Of a stretch of DNA of 64,000 nucleotides, positions 8,723 through 16,686 are shown in pieces. The stretch spans positions 1-64,000 of the forward strand of contig NZ_ATHI01000004.1 of the NCBI RefSeq assembly GCF_000422245.1. Direction: 5' to 3'. The stretch comes from Alkalidesulfovibrio alkalitolerans DSM 16529. Lineage in GTDB: Bacteria; Desulfobacterota; Desulfovibrionia; Desulfovibrionales; Desulfovibrionaceae. Within the stretch, counting starts at the first letter, position 1. Each line of letters starts with the position of its first letter. Below the pieces are notes generated by a model. It did not search any database, was not told the origin of the DNA, and saw only the letters and a list, made by a program, of their open reading frames with translations. The translations under genes and the position numbers were made by a program.

Positions 8723-9040
8723 CTACCCCCTCAGTTCCGATACGGTATCGGCATCCGCCTTGCCCAGGGGGCCGAAGCGGCGGATGACCACGATGAGGAT
8801 CGCCAGGACCAGCGTGGCCTCGGCCGCGGCCAAGCCCATCACCAGGAGCGAGGCGAGCTGGCCGAGCACGGCGTTGGCCTCGGTGAGCTGCGCGGCGGCG
8901 GTGATGGACAGCCCCGCGCCGTTGAGCATCAGTTCGACGCAGATGAGCATGCCCACGAAGGATTTGCGCGTGGTCAGGCCGTACAGGCCGATGACCAGAA
9001 GCGCCAGGGCCACGAGTTGGTAGAGGATGAGCGGACTCAT
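8723..9040 (-). CDS. nuoK: NADH:quinone oxidoreductase-like complex, subunit K
   Basis: Small three-helix membrane subunit involved in coupling, 105 residues, normal for NuoK. The typical core VGMLICVELMLNGAGLS carries the conserved glutamate in helix 2, and the second segment LVMGLAAAEATLVLAILI carries the conserved glutamate of helix 3. The start ATG overlaps the nuoJ stop by 4 bases. Confidence 0.95.
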   Translation of the reverse strand: MSPLILYQLVALALLVIGLYGLTTRKSFVGMLICVELMLNGAGLSITAAAQLTEANAVLGQLASLLVMGLAAAEATLVLAILIVVIRRFGPLGKADADTVSELRG

Positions 9041-9561
9041 GCGTCGTCTCCCTTGCGTGAGAAGCCCCTGAAGGCCAGAATCACCGCGCCGGACATGGCC
9101 ACGAAGAGGACCACCGAGATCAGCTCGAAGGCCAGGATGTAGTGTTCGAGCAGCCCCTGGCCCAGTTCGGCCGGGCTGACCGAGGCGGGCTTCTCAAGCG
9201 AGGGCGCGGGCCGGGTGATGACCGACCAGGCAAGCAGGAAGCCCGGCGTGGCTGCGGCCAGCAGGGCCAGCAGATGGCTGCGGATGGATTTCGGGGCGGC
9301 TTCCTCGCCGCCTGCCGGGGCGCGGGTGAGCATGATGGCGAAGAAGACCAGCACCACCACCGCGCCCACGTAGATGAGAAGCTGCATGAGCGCCAGAAGA
9401 GGCGCGTCCATCAGCAGGTACATGCCGGAGACGCCGAACAGGGCCAGGATCAGGCCGAGCAGGGCGCGCACGAGGTTCACGGCGCGCACCGCGCCAAGGG
9501 CCCCCAGCACGATGACGATTGCGTAGAAGGCGAACAGGGCCTGGGCCGCGCTTTCCATCAT
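9037..9561 (-). CDS. nuoJ: NADH:quinone oxidoreductase-like complex, subunit J
   Basis: Five-helix membrane subunit of the quinone/proton-coupling region, 174 residues. The family core is visible as MQLLIYVGAVVVLVFFAIML (about residues 59-78), including the pi-bulge helix region. The start MMESAAQ is chosen because its first ATG overlaps the nuoI stop as ATGA; a longer frame runs back through nuoI and is not plausible. Confidence 0.94.
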   Translation of the reverse strand: MMESAAQALFAFYAIVIVLGALGAVRAVNLVRALLGLILALFGVSGMYLLMDAPLLALMQLLIYVGAVVVLVFFAIMLTRAPAGGEEAAPKSIRSHLLALLAAATPGFLLAWSVITRPAPSLEKPASVSPAELGQGLLEHYILAFELISVVLFVAMSGAVILAFRGFSRKGDDA

Positions 9562-10199
9562 GCCTTCTCCTTTTCGCTCTCGCCGCCGGTTGCGGCCGCA
9601 GCGGCATCCGCTGTTTCGGGCTTCGCCTCGGGCGTCGGCTTGGCCTTGGGCTCGGGCTTTGGTTCCGCATCGGCCTGGGCCTTCAGCCGCGCCATGAGGT
9701 CGTACACGAAGGTCTTGCGGGAGGGGCCCGCCAGATAGACGTCCGTTGAGAAGCGCAGCGAGTCCACTGGACACGACTGCACGCACAGCCCGCACAGGCT
9801 GCAATAGTTGTAGTCCAGGAAGAAGGCCTTGGGCGTCTTGACCGGCTTCTCCTTGCTCGGGGGCGCGGGCTTGGTCTTGGGCTCCAGGCCCGAGGCCAGC
9901 GCCTCGCTCGGCTTCTCGGCCGGGGCTTCCTTCTTGGGCGGCGGGTGTTTGACGATCTTGATGCAGCTTGAGGGGCACACGCTTTGGCACATCATGCAGG
10001 TGATGCACTTGGGCACGGCCGGATCCTTGCCGCCCACGAGCTCGATGTGGCCGCGGAAGGTGACGATGTTGTCCACCACCTTGCGCGGGTAGTGCACCGT
10101 GACCTGGGGCTTCACGAACTCGCGGCCCGTGATGCGCAGACCCACGAACAGGCTCTTGAGGCCCTTCAGCGCTTCCTTGAACTCGGTCAGGACGCTCAT
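9558..10199 (-). CDS. nuoI: NADH:quinone oxidoreductase-like complex, 4Fe-4S subunit I
   Basis: Peripheral ferredoxin-type subunit carrying two [4Fe-4S] clusters (N6a/N6b equivalents) that pass electrons to NuoB. Both binding motifs are present: CITCMMCQSVCP (about residue 65) and CSLCGLCVQSCP (about residue 135). Unusual is a roughly 45-residue Lys/Pro/Glu-rich insertion between the clusters, and a second low-complexity Glu/Pro/Ala/Lys tail at the C-terminus, bringing the protein to 213 residues against about 160-180 for common NuoI. It follows nuoH by 10 bases. Confidence 0.94.
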   Translation of the reverse strand: MSVLTEFKEALKGLKSLFVGLRITGREFVKPQVTVHYPRKVVDNIVTFRGHIELVGGKDPAVPKCITCMMCQSVCPSSCIKIVKHPPPKKEAPAEKPSEALASGLEPKTKPAPPSKEKPVKTPKAFFLDYNYCSLCGLCVQSCPVDSLRFSTDVYLAGPSRKTFVYDLMARLKAQADAEPKPEPKAKPTPEAKPETADAAAAATGGESEKEKA

Positions 10200-10209
10200 G
10201 TCCCCCTCC

Positions 10210-11217
10210 CTAGAGCTTCATGATCACGGCCGTGGCCAGGAGGTTCAGCGTGGCCAGCGGCAACAGCCACTTCCAGTTGAGGTTCAAAAGCTGGTCGAAG
10301 CGCACGCGCGGGTAGGTCCAGCGCATCCACATCATGATCAGGAGCAGGCTGTAGACCTTGAGCAGGAACCACCACGGACCCGGCGCGGCCGGACCCTGGA
10401 AGCCGCCGAGGAAAACGGCCGTGGCGATGGCGCAGACCACGATCATGTTGGCGTACTCGGCCAGGAAGAAGAGGCCGAAGCCCATGCCCGAGTATTCCGT
10501 GTGGAAGCCCGCCGTGAGTTCGGACTCGGCCTCGGGCAGGTCGAAGGGCGCGCGGTTGGTTTCGGCCAGGGCGCAGACGAAGTAGATGAAGAAGGCCAGG
10601 GGCTGGATGGCCACGTTCCACTGCCACGGCCACGGACCCTGGGCCCGCGTCAGTTCCATCAGGTCGAGGGAGCCGTGGGTGAAGCAGACCGCAAGCAGGG
10701 ACAGCAGGAGCGGGATCTCGTAGCCGACGCTCTGGGCCACGGCGCGGGCCGCGCCGATGAGGCCCCATTTGTTGGCCGAGGCCCAGCCCGCCAGACACAG
10801 GGCCAGCACGTTCAGCCCGGCGTAGGCCAGGATGAGCAGCAGCCCCACGTTGGTCTCCAGGGCGTAAAGGTTCTCGCCGAAGGGGATGGGCAGGAACATG
10901 ACGAAGACCGGCAGGAAGGCCATGATCGGCGCGAGCCAGAAAAGGAAGAAGTCGGCCCCGCGCGGCGTGGAGAGCTGCTTGCCCACGAGCTTCACGGCGT
11001 CGGCCAGGGTCTGCAGGATGCCATGCGGTCCGACCTCGTAGGGGCCGGGTCGCCGCTGGATGAAGCCCGCGACCTTTCGTTCCACGTAGACGAGCACCGT
11101 GGCGTTCAGGCCCACGAAGGCGGCCAGGGCCAAAAGGCCCACCAGCAGGCGCACCAGCGGATCGGGGATGACCAGCGCGACGTTCGGATCGGGAGACGAC
11201 CAGGAGCTTATGTTCAT
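10210..11217 (-). CDS. nuoH: NADH:quinone oxidoreductase-like complex, subunit H
   Basis: Membrane subunit forming much of the quinone chamber, 335 residues, of normal length. Signature regions are VYVERKVAGFIQRRPGPYEVGPHG (the first cytoplasmic loop), LQTLADAVKLVGKQ, and the ETNRAPFDLPEAESELTAGF loop that lines the quinone cavity. The ATG overlaps the nuoD stop by 4 bases. Confidence 0.96.
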   Translation of the reverse strand: MNISSWSSPDPNVALVIPDPLVRLLVGLLALAAFVGLNATVLVYVERKVAGFIQRRPGPYEVGPHGILQTLADAVKLVGKQLSTPRGADFFLFWLAPIMAFLPVFVMFLPIPFGENLYALETNVGLLLILAYAGLNVLALCLAGWASANKWGLIGAARAVAQSVGYEIPLLLSLLAVCFTHGSLDLMELTRAQGPWPWQWNVAIQPLAFFIYFVCALAETNRAPFDLPEAESELTAGFHTEYSGMGFGLFFLAEYANMIVVCAIATAVFLGGFQGPAAPGPWWFLLKVYSLLLIMMWMRWTYPRVRFDQLLNLNWKWLLPLATLNLLATAVIMKL

Positions 11218-12365
11218 CTGTCAATCTCCGGGATGACGAGGTCGAGGCTTCCCAGGATGGATACCGCGTCGGAAAGGAGCGTTCCCCTGGCCACCTCGGC
11301 GAAGCACGACAGGTTCGAGTACGAGGGCGAGCGCAGTTTGATCCTGTAGGGCGTGCGTCCGCCGTCCGAGGCCACGTAGATGACGATCTTGCCCCGCGCG
11401 CCTTCCACGGCGAAGCAGGACTCTCCCTTGGGCGCGCTCCACTTGGGCTTGGGCGCGCTCTTGGAGAGGAAGGGGCCTTCGGGGATGGTGGCGATGGCCT
11501 GCTCGATGATCCGAAGCGACTGCTCGATCTCGTCCATGCGCACCATGTAGCGGGCCAGGGCGTCGCCCTCGGGATAGGTCGGGATCTCGTAGTCGAAGCG
11601 GTCGTATACGGAGTAGGGCTCGGCCCGGCGCGTGTCGTAGGCCACGCCAGCGCCCCGGATCACGGGGCCGGTGCAGCCGTAGCGGCGGCAGACGTCCAGG
11701 TCCATGATGCCGATGTCCTCGACGCGCTTTCTGAGGATCACGTTCTCCGTGACTAGATCGCGGTACATGGGCAGGCGCGAGCGCAGGTAGGGCACGAGGT
11801 CCGAAAGGCCCTTGAGGAATCTCTCGGAGAGGTCGGCCGAGACGCCGCCCAGGCGGTGGTAGCAGTAGGTCAGCCGCGAGCCCGTTGGTTCCTGCAGAAG
11901 GTCCATGATGCGTTCGCGGTCGTCGAAGGCGTACATGATCGGGGTGAATGCGCCCAGGTCCAAAAGATACGCGCCCCACCACAAGAGATGCGATGAGACG
12001 CGGTTCAGTTCGCAGGTAATGACCCGGATGTATTCGGCGCGTTCGGGAACCTCGAGTTCGGCCAGTTTCTCCACCGCGCCCACGTAAGCCCAGTTCCAGG
12101 CCAGGGCGTGCAGGTAATCCACGCGCCCCATGTTCGGCAGGTACTGCACGAAGCTGCGGTTCTCGGCCATCTTCTCGTGCATGCGGTGCACGTAACCGAG
12201 CACGGGTTCGCTGCGTACGATGTACTCGCCGTCGAGTTCCACGATGATCCGCAGCACTCCGTGGGTCGATGGGTGCTGCGGCCCCATGTTGACGATGAGC
12301 GTTTCGTCGTTGTCCGAGGCCTTGAAGTGCCGTGTGTAGAAGTCGCCGCCGGGGAAGAAGCTCAT
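11214..12365 (-). CDS. nuoD: NADH:quinone oxidoreductase-like complex, 49-kDa subunit D
   Basis: Homologue of the NiFe-hydrogenase large subunit that forms the quinone-reducing site with NuoB, 383 residues. Diagnostic segments are MGPQHPSTHGVLRI with the beta-hairpin His pair, VHRMHEKMAENRSFVQYLPN, HLLWWGAYLLDLGA and the C-terminal LGSLDLVIPEIDR. Hydrogenase-type NiFe cysteines are absent, as expected of complex I. It is separate from NuoC (not a NuoCD fusion). The start [10 protein letters not shown] is chosen because it overlaps the nuoC stop by 4 bases. Confidence 0.96.
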   Translation of the reverse strand: MSFFPGGDFYTRHFKASDNDETLIVNMGPQHPSTHGVLRIIVELDGEYIVRSEPVLGYVHRMHEKMAENRSFVQYLPNMGRVDYLHALAWNWAYVGAVEKLAELEVPERAEYIRVITCELNRVSSHLLWWGAYLLDLGAFTPIMYAFDDRERIMDLLQEPTGSRLTYCYHRLGGVSADLSERFLKGLSDLVPYLRSRLPMYRDLVTENVILRKRVEDIGIMDLDVCRRYGCTGPVIRGAGVAYDTRRAEPYSVYDRFDYEIPTYPEGDALARYMVRMDEIEQSLRIIEQAIATIPEGPFLSKSAPKPKWSAPKGESCFAVEGARGKIVIYVASDGGRTPYRIKLRSPSYSNLSCFAEVARGTLLSDAVSILGSLDLVIPEIDR

Positions 12366-12943
12366 TGTCCGTCCTCCTTGGCGTTCGTGGCCGTGGCGGC
12401 CTCGGCGGTGGCCTTGGCCTCGGCTTCGGCCTTGGCGGCGGCCGCGGCCTCGATCTCCTCGCGGGAGACGAAGGCGGGCCAGCATTCGGCCTTGATGAAT
12501 TCATCCACGATGTTGGAAAGCGGTTTCCTGTCGTCGAAGGCGCGCGCCAGCGGCGGCTCGATCTGATCCTCGGCCAGGAGCAGGGGCAGGGGATTTGGGT
12601 TGTCCGTGAAGCGCACGCCCGAAAGCTCCATGGCTTCGCGCTCGTGCCATTCCGCGCCCTGATAGATGTCCGCGATGGACGGGATCTCGGGCGTTTCGCG
12701 ATCGACCAGGACGCGCACCAAAATGCGGCCCGGCTCGCTGAAGTGGGCGAAGAGGTAGGTCGTCAGGAGCCCCTCGCGCATGTCCAGGCAGACGATGGTC
12801 TCGATGAACCACCCCTTGTCCAGGAGCACCGAGGCCGCGCCCCGGATCTGCGAGGGTTTGACGTGGTGGATTTCGGAGACGCCCATGTGGGTCATGTCCC
12901 CGCCGATGGCGCATAGCTTGGGAAAGGCGAGGTTTCTGCTCAT
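12362..12943 (-). CDS. nuoC: NADH:quinone oxidoreductase-like complex, 30-kDa subunit C
   Basis: Peripheral arm subunit, 193 residues. The family signature is [32 protein letters not shown]-like: the [12 protein letters not shown] block (about residues 98-109) and NPNPLPLLL are visible. The C-terminal 35 residues are an Ala/Glu/Lys-rich low-complexity tail. ATG overlaps the nuoB stop (ATGA). Confidence 0.93.
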   Translation of the reverse strand: MSRNLAFPKLCAIGGDMTHMGVSEIHHVKPSQIRGAASVLLDKGWFIETIVCLDMREGLLTTYLFAHFSEPGRILVRVLVDRETPEIPSIADIYQGAEWHEREAMELSGVRFTDNPNPLPLLLAEDQIEPPLARAFDDRKPLSNIVDEFIKAECWPAFVSREEIEAAAAAKAEAEAKATAEAATATNAKEDGQ

Positions 12944-13485
12944 GCCTGCTCCCCCTTTACCGGCGGCAGCTTGGGCGCGGGCCAGAAGCGCTTGCCCGTG
13001 AGCTTGGCCTGGATCTGGAAGAGTCCTTCGAGCAGCCCCTCGGGGCGTGGCGGACAGCCGGGGATGTAGACGTCCACGGGGATGAGCTTGTCGATGCCCT
13101 CGATGATTCCGTACTGGCCCTTGAAATGGAACGGGCCGCCGGAGATGGCGCAATTGCCCAGGGCCATGACGTACTTGGGCGAGGGCATCTGCTCGTAGAG
13201 CCGGACCACGGCCGGAGCCATCTTGCGCGAGACCGTGCCGGCCACGATCATCAGGTCGGACTGGCGCGGCGAGGGCCGAAACACTTCCGCGCCATAGCGC
13301 GAGATGTCGAACCGCGCCATGCCCACGGCCATCATCTCGATGGCGCAGCAGGCCAAGCCGAAGGTCATGGGCCACAGTGACATGGCCCGGCACAGGTCGA
13401 AGAACTGGTTCAGGGGAGGGATGTCGACCAGGGGGGGCTCGACGCCTCCTTGAACCGGCCTCAGTCCGATATCCGGCGCGGCCAT
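12940..13485 (-). CDS. nuoB: NADH:quinone oxidoreductase-like complex, subunit B (cluster N2)
   Basis: 181-residue subunit holding the terminal [4Fe-4S] cluster N2. The unusual tandem Cys pair [12 protein letters not shown] (about residues 42-53), the third Cys in [11 protein letters not shown] and the fourth in [11 protein letters not shown] are all present. The start [10 protein letters not shown] overlaps the end of nuoA by 25 bases; an upstream frame extension runs antiparallel to known nuoA sequence and is rejected. Confidence 0.95.
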   Translation of the reverse strand: MAAPDIGLRPVQGGVEPPLVDIPPLNQFFDLCRAMSLWPMTFGLACCAIEMMAVGMARFDISRYGAEVFRPSPRQSDLMIVAGTVSRKMAPAVVRLYEQMPSPKYVMALGNCAISGGPFHFKGQYGIIEGIDKLIPVDVYIPGCPPRPEGLLEGLFQIQAKLTGKRFWPAPKLPPVKGEQA

Positions 13486-13841
13486 GCGAACACTCCTTTC
13501 CGCCAGAAGTACACGATGCCCAGGGCGAGCACGACGATGAAGATGGTCACCTTGACGAGCGGCAGCCAGCCTTCGGAGTCGGCGTAGTGCGCCGCCACTG
13601 GGAAGAGGTAGAGCACGTCCACGTCGAAGGCCAGGAAGATGAGCGCGTAGATCCAGTAGTTGACGCTGAAGCGCATCCATGATCCGCCGTGCGGCGTCAT
13701 GCCGCATTCGTACGGCATTGCGTGGTCGCCGCCACGCCATTTCGGGGCAAGGAGGATTGATCCGAAGAGCGGCCCGGCCGCGAATGCCAGACCGGCAAAC
13801 AAGGCCAGAACGATTCCGAGATTCAGCCAGGAGAAGACCAC
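13461..13841 (-). CDS. nuoA: NADH:quinone oxidoreductase-like complex, subunit A
   Basis: Three-helix membrane subunit, 126 residues. It carries [20 protein letters not shown], the conserved loop with its Cys near the quinone site, and [15 protein letters not shown] in helix 2. The start is GTG with a G-rich ribosome binding site (aaggggggta). It is the first gene of the nuo cluster, so the promoter should lie in the 318-bp region shared with the divergent molybdoenzyme gene. Confidence 0.95.
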   Translation of the reverse strand: MVFSWLNLGIVLALFAGLAFAAGPLFGSILLAPKWRGGDHAMPYECGMTPHGGSWMRFSVNYWIYALIFLAFDVDVLYLFPVAAHYADSEGWLPLVKVTIFIVVLALGIVYFWRKGVFAWPRRISD

Positions 13842-14159
13842 GTGTACCCCCCTTATTCTGGACTGGTGCTGGAGGGAAAAGCTGATTCGCCTGAAACGCC
13901 GATGCTGGAGATATGTTTGCAGTCAGAAAAAGCACAATCGAATTGTTGCGTCAATCCCCTGGGAAAATTTTTACGTTCGTTCGTGAAAAACGGTACATGC
14001 CCCCAGGGGGCAGGACGGTGGTCAACGCGCTTTATTTCACAAGGCGCTGCTTTTCTTGCCACCGTCTCACCAGTGCTGCTACGTCCGCTGTCATGTGATT
14101 CCGAAAGTTGCATGTTTTTTCTCTAAAATATTTTAATAACGCACTTTCCGGAGGGTCCG
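13842..14159. promoter_or_regulatory. Divergent promoter region between nuoA and the molybdoenzyme
   Basis: 318 bp without a gene. It is clearly more AT-rich than its surroundings. It holds a perfect odd palindrome (tgccccc-a-gggggca, about 13996-14010), an inverted repeat of the type TTTTTACG-N5-CGTGAAAAA (about 13968-13990), and a TTTCACAA half-site near 14035. A ribosome binding site (ggagg, about 14150) precedes the plus-strand gene. No convincing complete Rex, CRP/HcpR or sigma-54 site was found. Confidence 0.5.
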
Positions 14160-16241
14160 ATGGCAAGGCAGAAAGTCTTCAGTGTCTGTGGCATGTGCAC
14201 CGTGCGCTGTCCGATCCAGGTGGACGTGGCCAACAACGAGGTCATGTTCATCCAGGGCAACCCGCACTCGGGGCTCAAGGGCGCGCTGTGCGCGCGCGGC
14301 GCGGCCGGATACGCCCTGACCCAGGACGACGAGCGGCCCCAGTACCCCATGATCCGCGAGGGCAAGCGGGGCGAAGGCAAATGGCGCCGCGCGTCCTGGG
14401 ATGAGGCTTTCGCCTATGTGGCCGAACGCCTCTCGGCCATCCAGGAGAAATACGGCAAGGAGTCGGTGATCTGGTCCGACCGTGGCGGCCCCTTTGTTGA
14501 TTTGCACCAGGCATTCGTGCGCGGTCTAGGATCGCCCAATTACCATAACCATGACACCGCCTGTGCCCGTGGCGTACAGCACGCCTGCAAATCAGTGGTC
14601 GGCATCGGCCGCAAGGAACTGGTCTACGACTACAAAAATTCCAAGCATATCGTCTTGCAGACCCGGAACATTCTCGAAGCCATCAACGTGGCCGAGGTCA
14701 ACAGCGTGCTCGACGCCCTGGATGCTGGCTGCAAGCTGACGGTCATCGACGTGCGCGCCACCGTCACGGCGGGCAAGGCCGACAACTTCTTCCTCATCCG
14801 CCCCGGCACGGACTACGCCTTCAACCTGGGAGTGATCCACGCGCTCATCGACTCGGGCCGCTACGACAAGGAATACGTGGACGCCCACGTCAACGGCTTC
14901 GACGAACTGGTGAAGTTCATCCGGCCCTACACCCCGGCCTGGGCGGCCGAGGAGTGCGGCATCTCGGAGAAAGCCCTGCTCAAGTTCGCGAACCAACTCG
15001 CCGACGCCGCGCCGAGCGTGATCTGGCATCCGGGCTGGATGACCGCCCGCTACCAGGACTCCTTCTACGTCTCGCGCACCGCCTACATCATCAACGCCCT
15101 GCTCGGGGCCATCGGCGCCAAGGGCGGCCTGCCCTTCGCCAACAAGCCCGGCGACGTGGGCGCCAAGGGCCTGAAAAAGTTCGTGGACCTCTTCCCCAAG
15201 CCCGAGGGCAAGCGTGCCGACGGCGCGGGCTGGAAGTATCCGCACATCGACGCCGGGCCCGGCATGATCAACCTGGCCTACGACGCGGCCGTCAGCGGCG
15301 ACCCCTATCCGGTCAAGGCCTACATCTGCCACCGCCACGATCCGCTCATGGCCTTCCCTGATCCCGATGCCCTGAAGAAGAAGTGGGAGGCGCTCGAACT
15401 CATCGTCGCCGTCACCTTCTCCTGGTCCGACACGGCCTGGAACGCCGACGTGGTGCTGCCCATGTCGCCCTACCTTGAACGCGAGTCGCCCCTGGCCCAG
15501 AAGGGTGGCCTCAAGCCGCAGTTCTTCGTCCGCAAGCGCGCGCTCGCGCCGCGCTACGACACCAAGGCCGACTGGGAGATCATCGCCGGGCTGTCCAAGG
15601 CGCTCGGACTTGAACCGCTCGCCTTCGAATCGGCGGAGCAGATGTGGGAGTTCCAGCTTCAGGGCACGGGCAAGAGTCTGGCCGACTTCGACGCCAAGGG
15701 TTTTGTGGAACTGTGCGAAAAGCCCAACTACCAGAACATCGCCGAGGTCAAGATCGCCACGCCCTCGGGCAAGCTCGAGATCGTCCATCCCAAGTGGGAG
15801 CAGGACGGGCTCATGTCGCTTCGGCCCTACGTCTCCCCCGAGAAGCCACCCAAGGGCCGCTTCCGCATCATCTTCGGCCGCTGCGGCGTGCATACCCAGG
15901 GCCACACCGTGAACAACAAGCTGCTTTTCGAGCAGATGCCCGAGAACGTGCTCTGGCTGAACACCGCCTCGGCCAAGGCCCTTGGCGTTTCCAACGGCGA
16001 CCCGGTCAAGGTCTCCAACGGCTCTTACGGCGGGGTCATCAAGGCCTTCGTGAACGACTTCGTGCACCCCGAGGCGGCCTTCATGGTCCACGGCTTTGGT
16101 CACAAGCTGCCGCCCGAGTCGCGGGCCTACGGCAAGGGCGTGGCCGACCAGGAACTGATGGTCGGCGGCCTGGAGAACTGGTCGCGCGAGGGCGGCTACA
16201 TCTGTATGCAGGAGCATTTCATCAGCGTCGCAAAGGCTTAG
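14160..16241 (+). CDS. Molybdopterin oxidoreductase, PhsA/PsrA-like, orphan
   Basis: 693-residue member of the DMSO-reductase superfamily (Mo/W-bis-pyranopterin enzymes). The N-terminus has a [4Fe-4S] motif, CGMCTVRCPIQVDV with a fourth Cys in KGALCARG, and a probable metal-ligand Cys in HDTACARGVQHA (about residues 137-148). Later blocks VIWHPGWMTARYQD, AYICHRHDPLMAFPD and the C-terminal molydopterin dinucleotide-binding segment (GRCGVHTQGHTVNN) fit thiosulfate/polysulfide reductase-like catalytic subunits. There is no twin-arginine signal, and no adjacent Fe-S or membrane-anchor gene, so it looks cytoplasmic and unpartnered. It is divergent from an EFG-less nuo cluster; a link is possible but only inferred. 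Substrate unknown. Confidence 0.85.
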   Translation: MARQKVFSVCGMCTVRCPIQVDVANNEVMFIQGNPHSGLKGALCARGAAGYALTQDDERPQYPMIREGKRGEGKWRRASWDEAFAYVAERLSAIQEKYGKESVIWSDRGGPFVDLHQAFVRGLGSPNYHNHDTACARGVQHACKSVVGIGRKELVYDYKNSKHIVLQTRNILEAINVAEVNSVLDALDAGCKLTVIDVRATVTAGKADNFFLIRPGTDYAFNLGVIHALIDSGRYDKEYVDAHVNGFDELVKFIRPYTPAWAAEECGISEKALLKFANQLADAAPSVIWHPGWMTARYQDSFYVSRTAYIINALLGAIGAKGGLPFANKPGDVGAKGLKKFVDLFPKPEGKRADGAGWKYPHIDAGPGMINLAYDAAVSGDPYPVKAYICHRHDPLMAFPDPDALKKKWEALELIVAVTFSWSDTAWNADVVLPMSPYLERESPLAQKGGLKPQFFVRKRALAPRYDTKADWEIIAGLSKALGLEPLAFESAEQMWEFQLQGTGKSLADFDAKGFVELCEKPNYQNIAEVKIATPSGKLEIVHPKWEQDGLMSLRPYVSPEKPPKGRFRIIFGRCGVHTQGHTVNNKLLFEQMPENVLWLNTASAKALGVSNGDPVKVSNGSYGGVIKAFVNDFVHPEAAFMVHGFGHKLPPESRAYGKGVADQELMVGGLENWSREGGYICMQEHFISVAKA

Positions 16242-16488
16242 GCAGACCGCTCACACAGCACCGTCTGCGGCGTTGCTTCGAGCCGGTCAAACCCTTGCGT
16301 ATTACGAGCGCAAAGCAGAAGGCTTTGCGCTCCCGCGGCTTCGCCGCTCAGGCCCGCCTTCAGCAGGCCGTACTTATAACCCGGAGCACGAAAATATTGC
16401 ATATTTTCTGCTCCGGGTAATATTGGTAATACGCGTCGGTCTTGACCGGCTCTCGCGCCGTGCATCCGGCGCCGTTTGAGCGGTCTGC
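16242..16488 (+). repeat. Dispersed long palindrome, copy 2, with expanded centre
   Basis: The head arm (GCAGACCGCTCACACAGC...) starts immediately after the TAG of the molybdoenzyme gene and the tail arm ends at 16488. Between the arms is a 123-bp insert (about 16304-16426) made of three hairpins: gagcgcaaag...ctttgcgctc, a GC-rich one, and cccggagcacgaaaatat...atattttctgctccggg (about 16380-16418). Part of this insert recurs in copy 9 (38.4 kb). Confidence 0.8.
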
Positions 16489-16565
16489 GGAGCGGTTTTC
16501 ACCGGTCTTCTCGCAACATTTCGAGACTTGCATTCGCTGCCGCCTCAAACCTCCCGTGCAGCCGC

Positions 16566-16604
16566 ACTCCCGGCCGGGTTTCGATCCGGCCGGGAGTCGC
16601 GTTT
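16566..16604 (+). terminator. Terminator hairpin between molybdoenzyme and GNAT-deacetylase genes
   Basis: A perfect 12-bp stem, actcccggccgg / ccggccgggagt (566-577 with 586-597), with an 8-base loop and a tail containing TTTT. It lies beyond the palindromic repeat, suggesting that the repeat is not the only terminator here. Confidence 0.6.
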
Positions 16605-16686
16605 TCAGAGCGGGGAGTCCCCTTGCCAGCGGACGGCCCCTAGGCGTAATTCTAAAAAAGATCGCGAGAACCGATGGGAGCCGCGC

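Noticed and set aside
12501-12914. Alternative frame overlapping nuoC
   Set aside because: It is Arg/Gly/His-rich shadow sequence; nuoC in the other frame has all family motifs and overlaps its neighbours in the normal way.
13960-14060. Complete Rex, FNR or CRP-type operator upstream of nuo
   Set aside because: Only half-sites and loose inverted repeats were found; none matches a full consensus.
16242-16488. Insertion sequence or transposase at a palindrome copy
   Set aside because: No reading frame for a transposase and no target-site duplication that I could define; only a non-coding element is supported.
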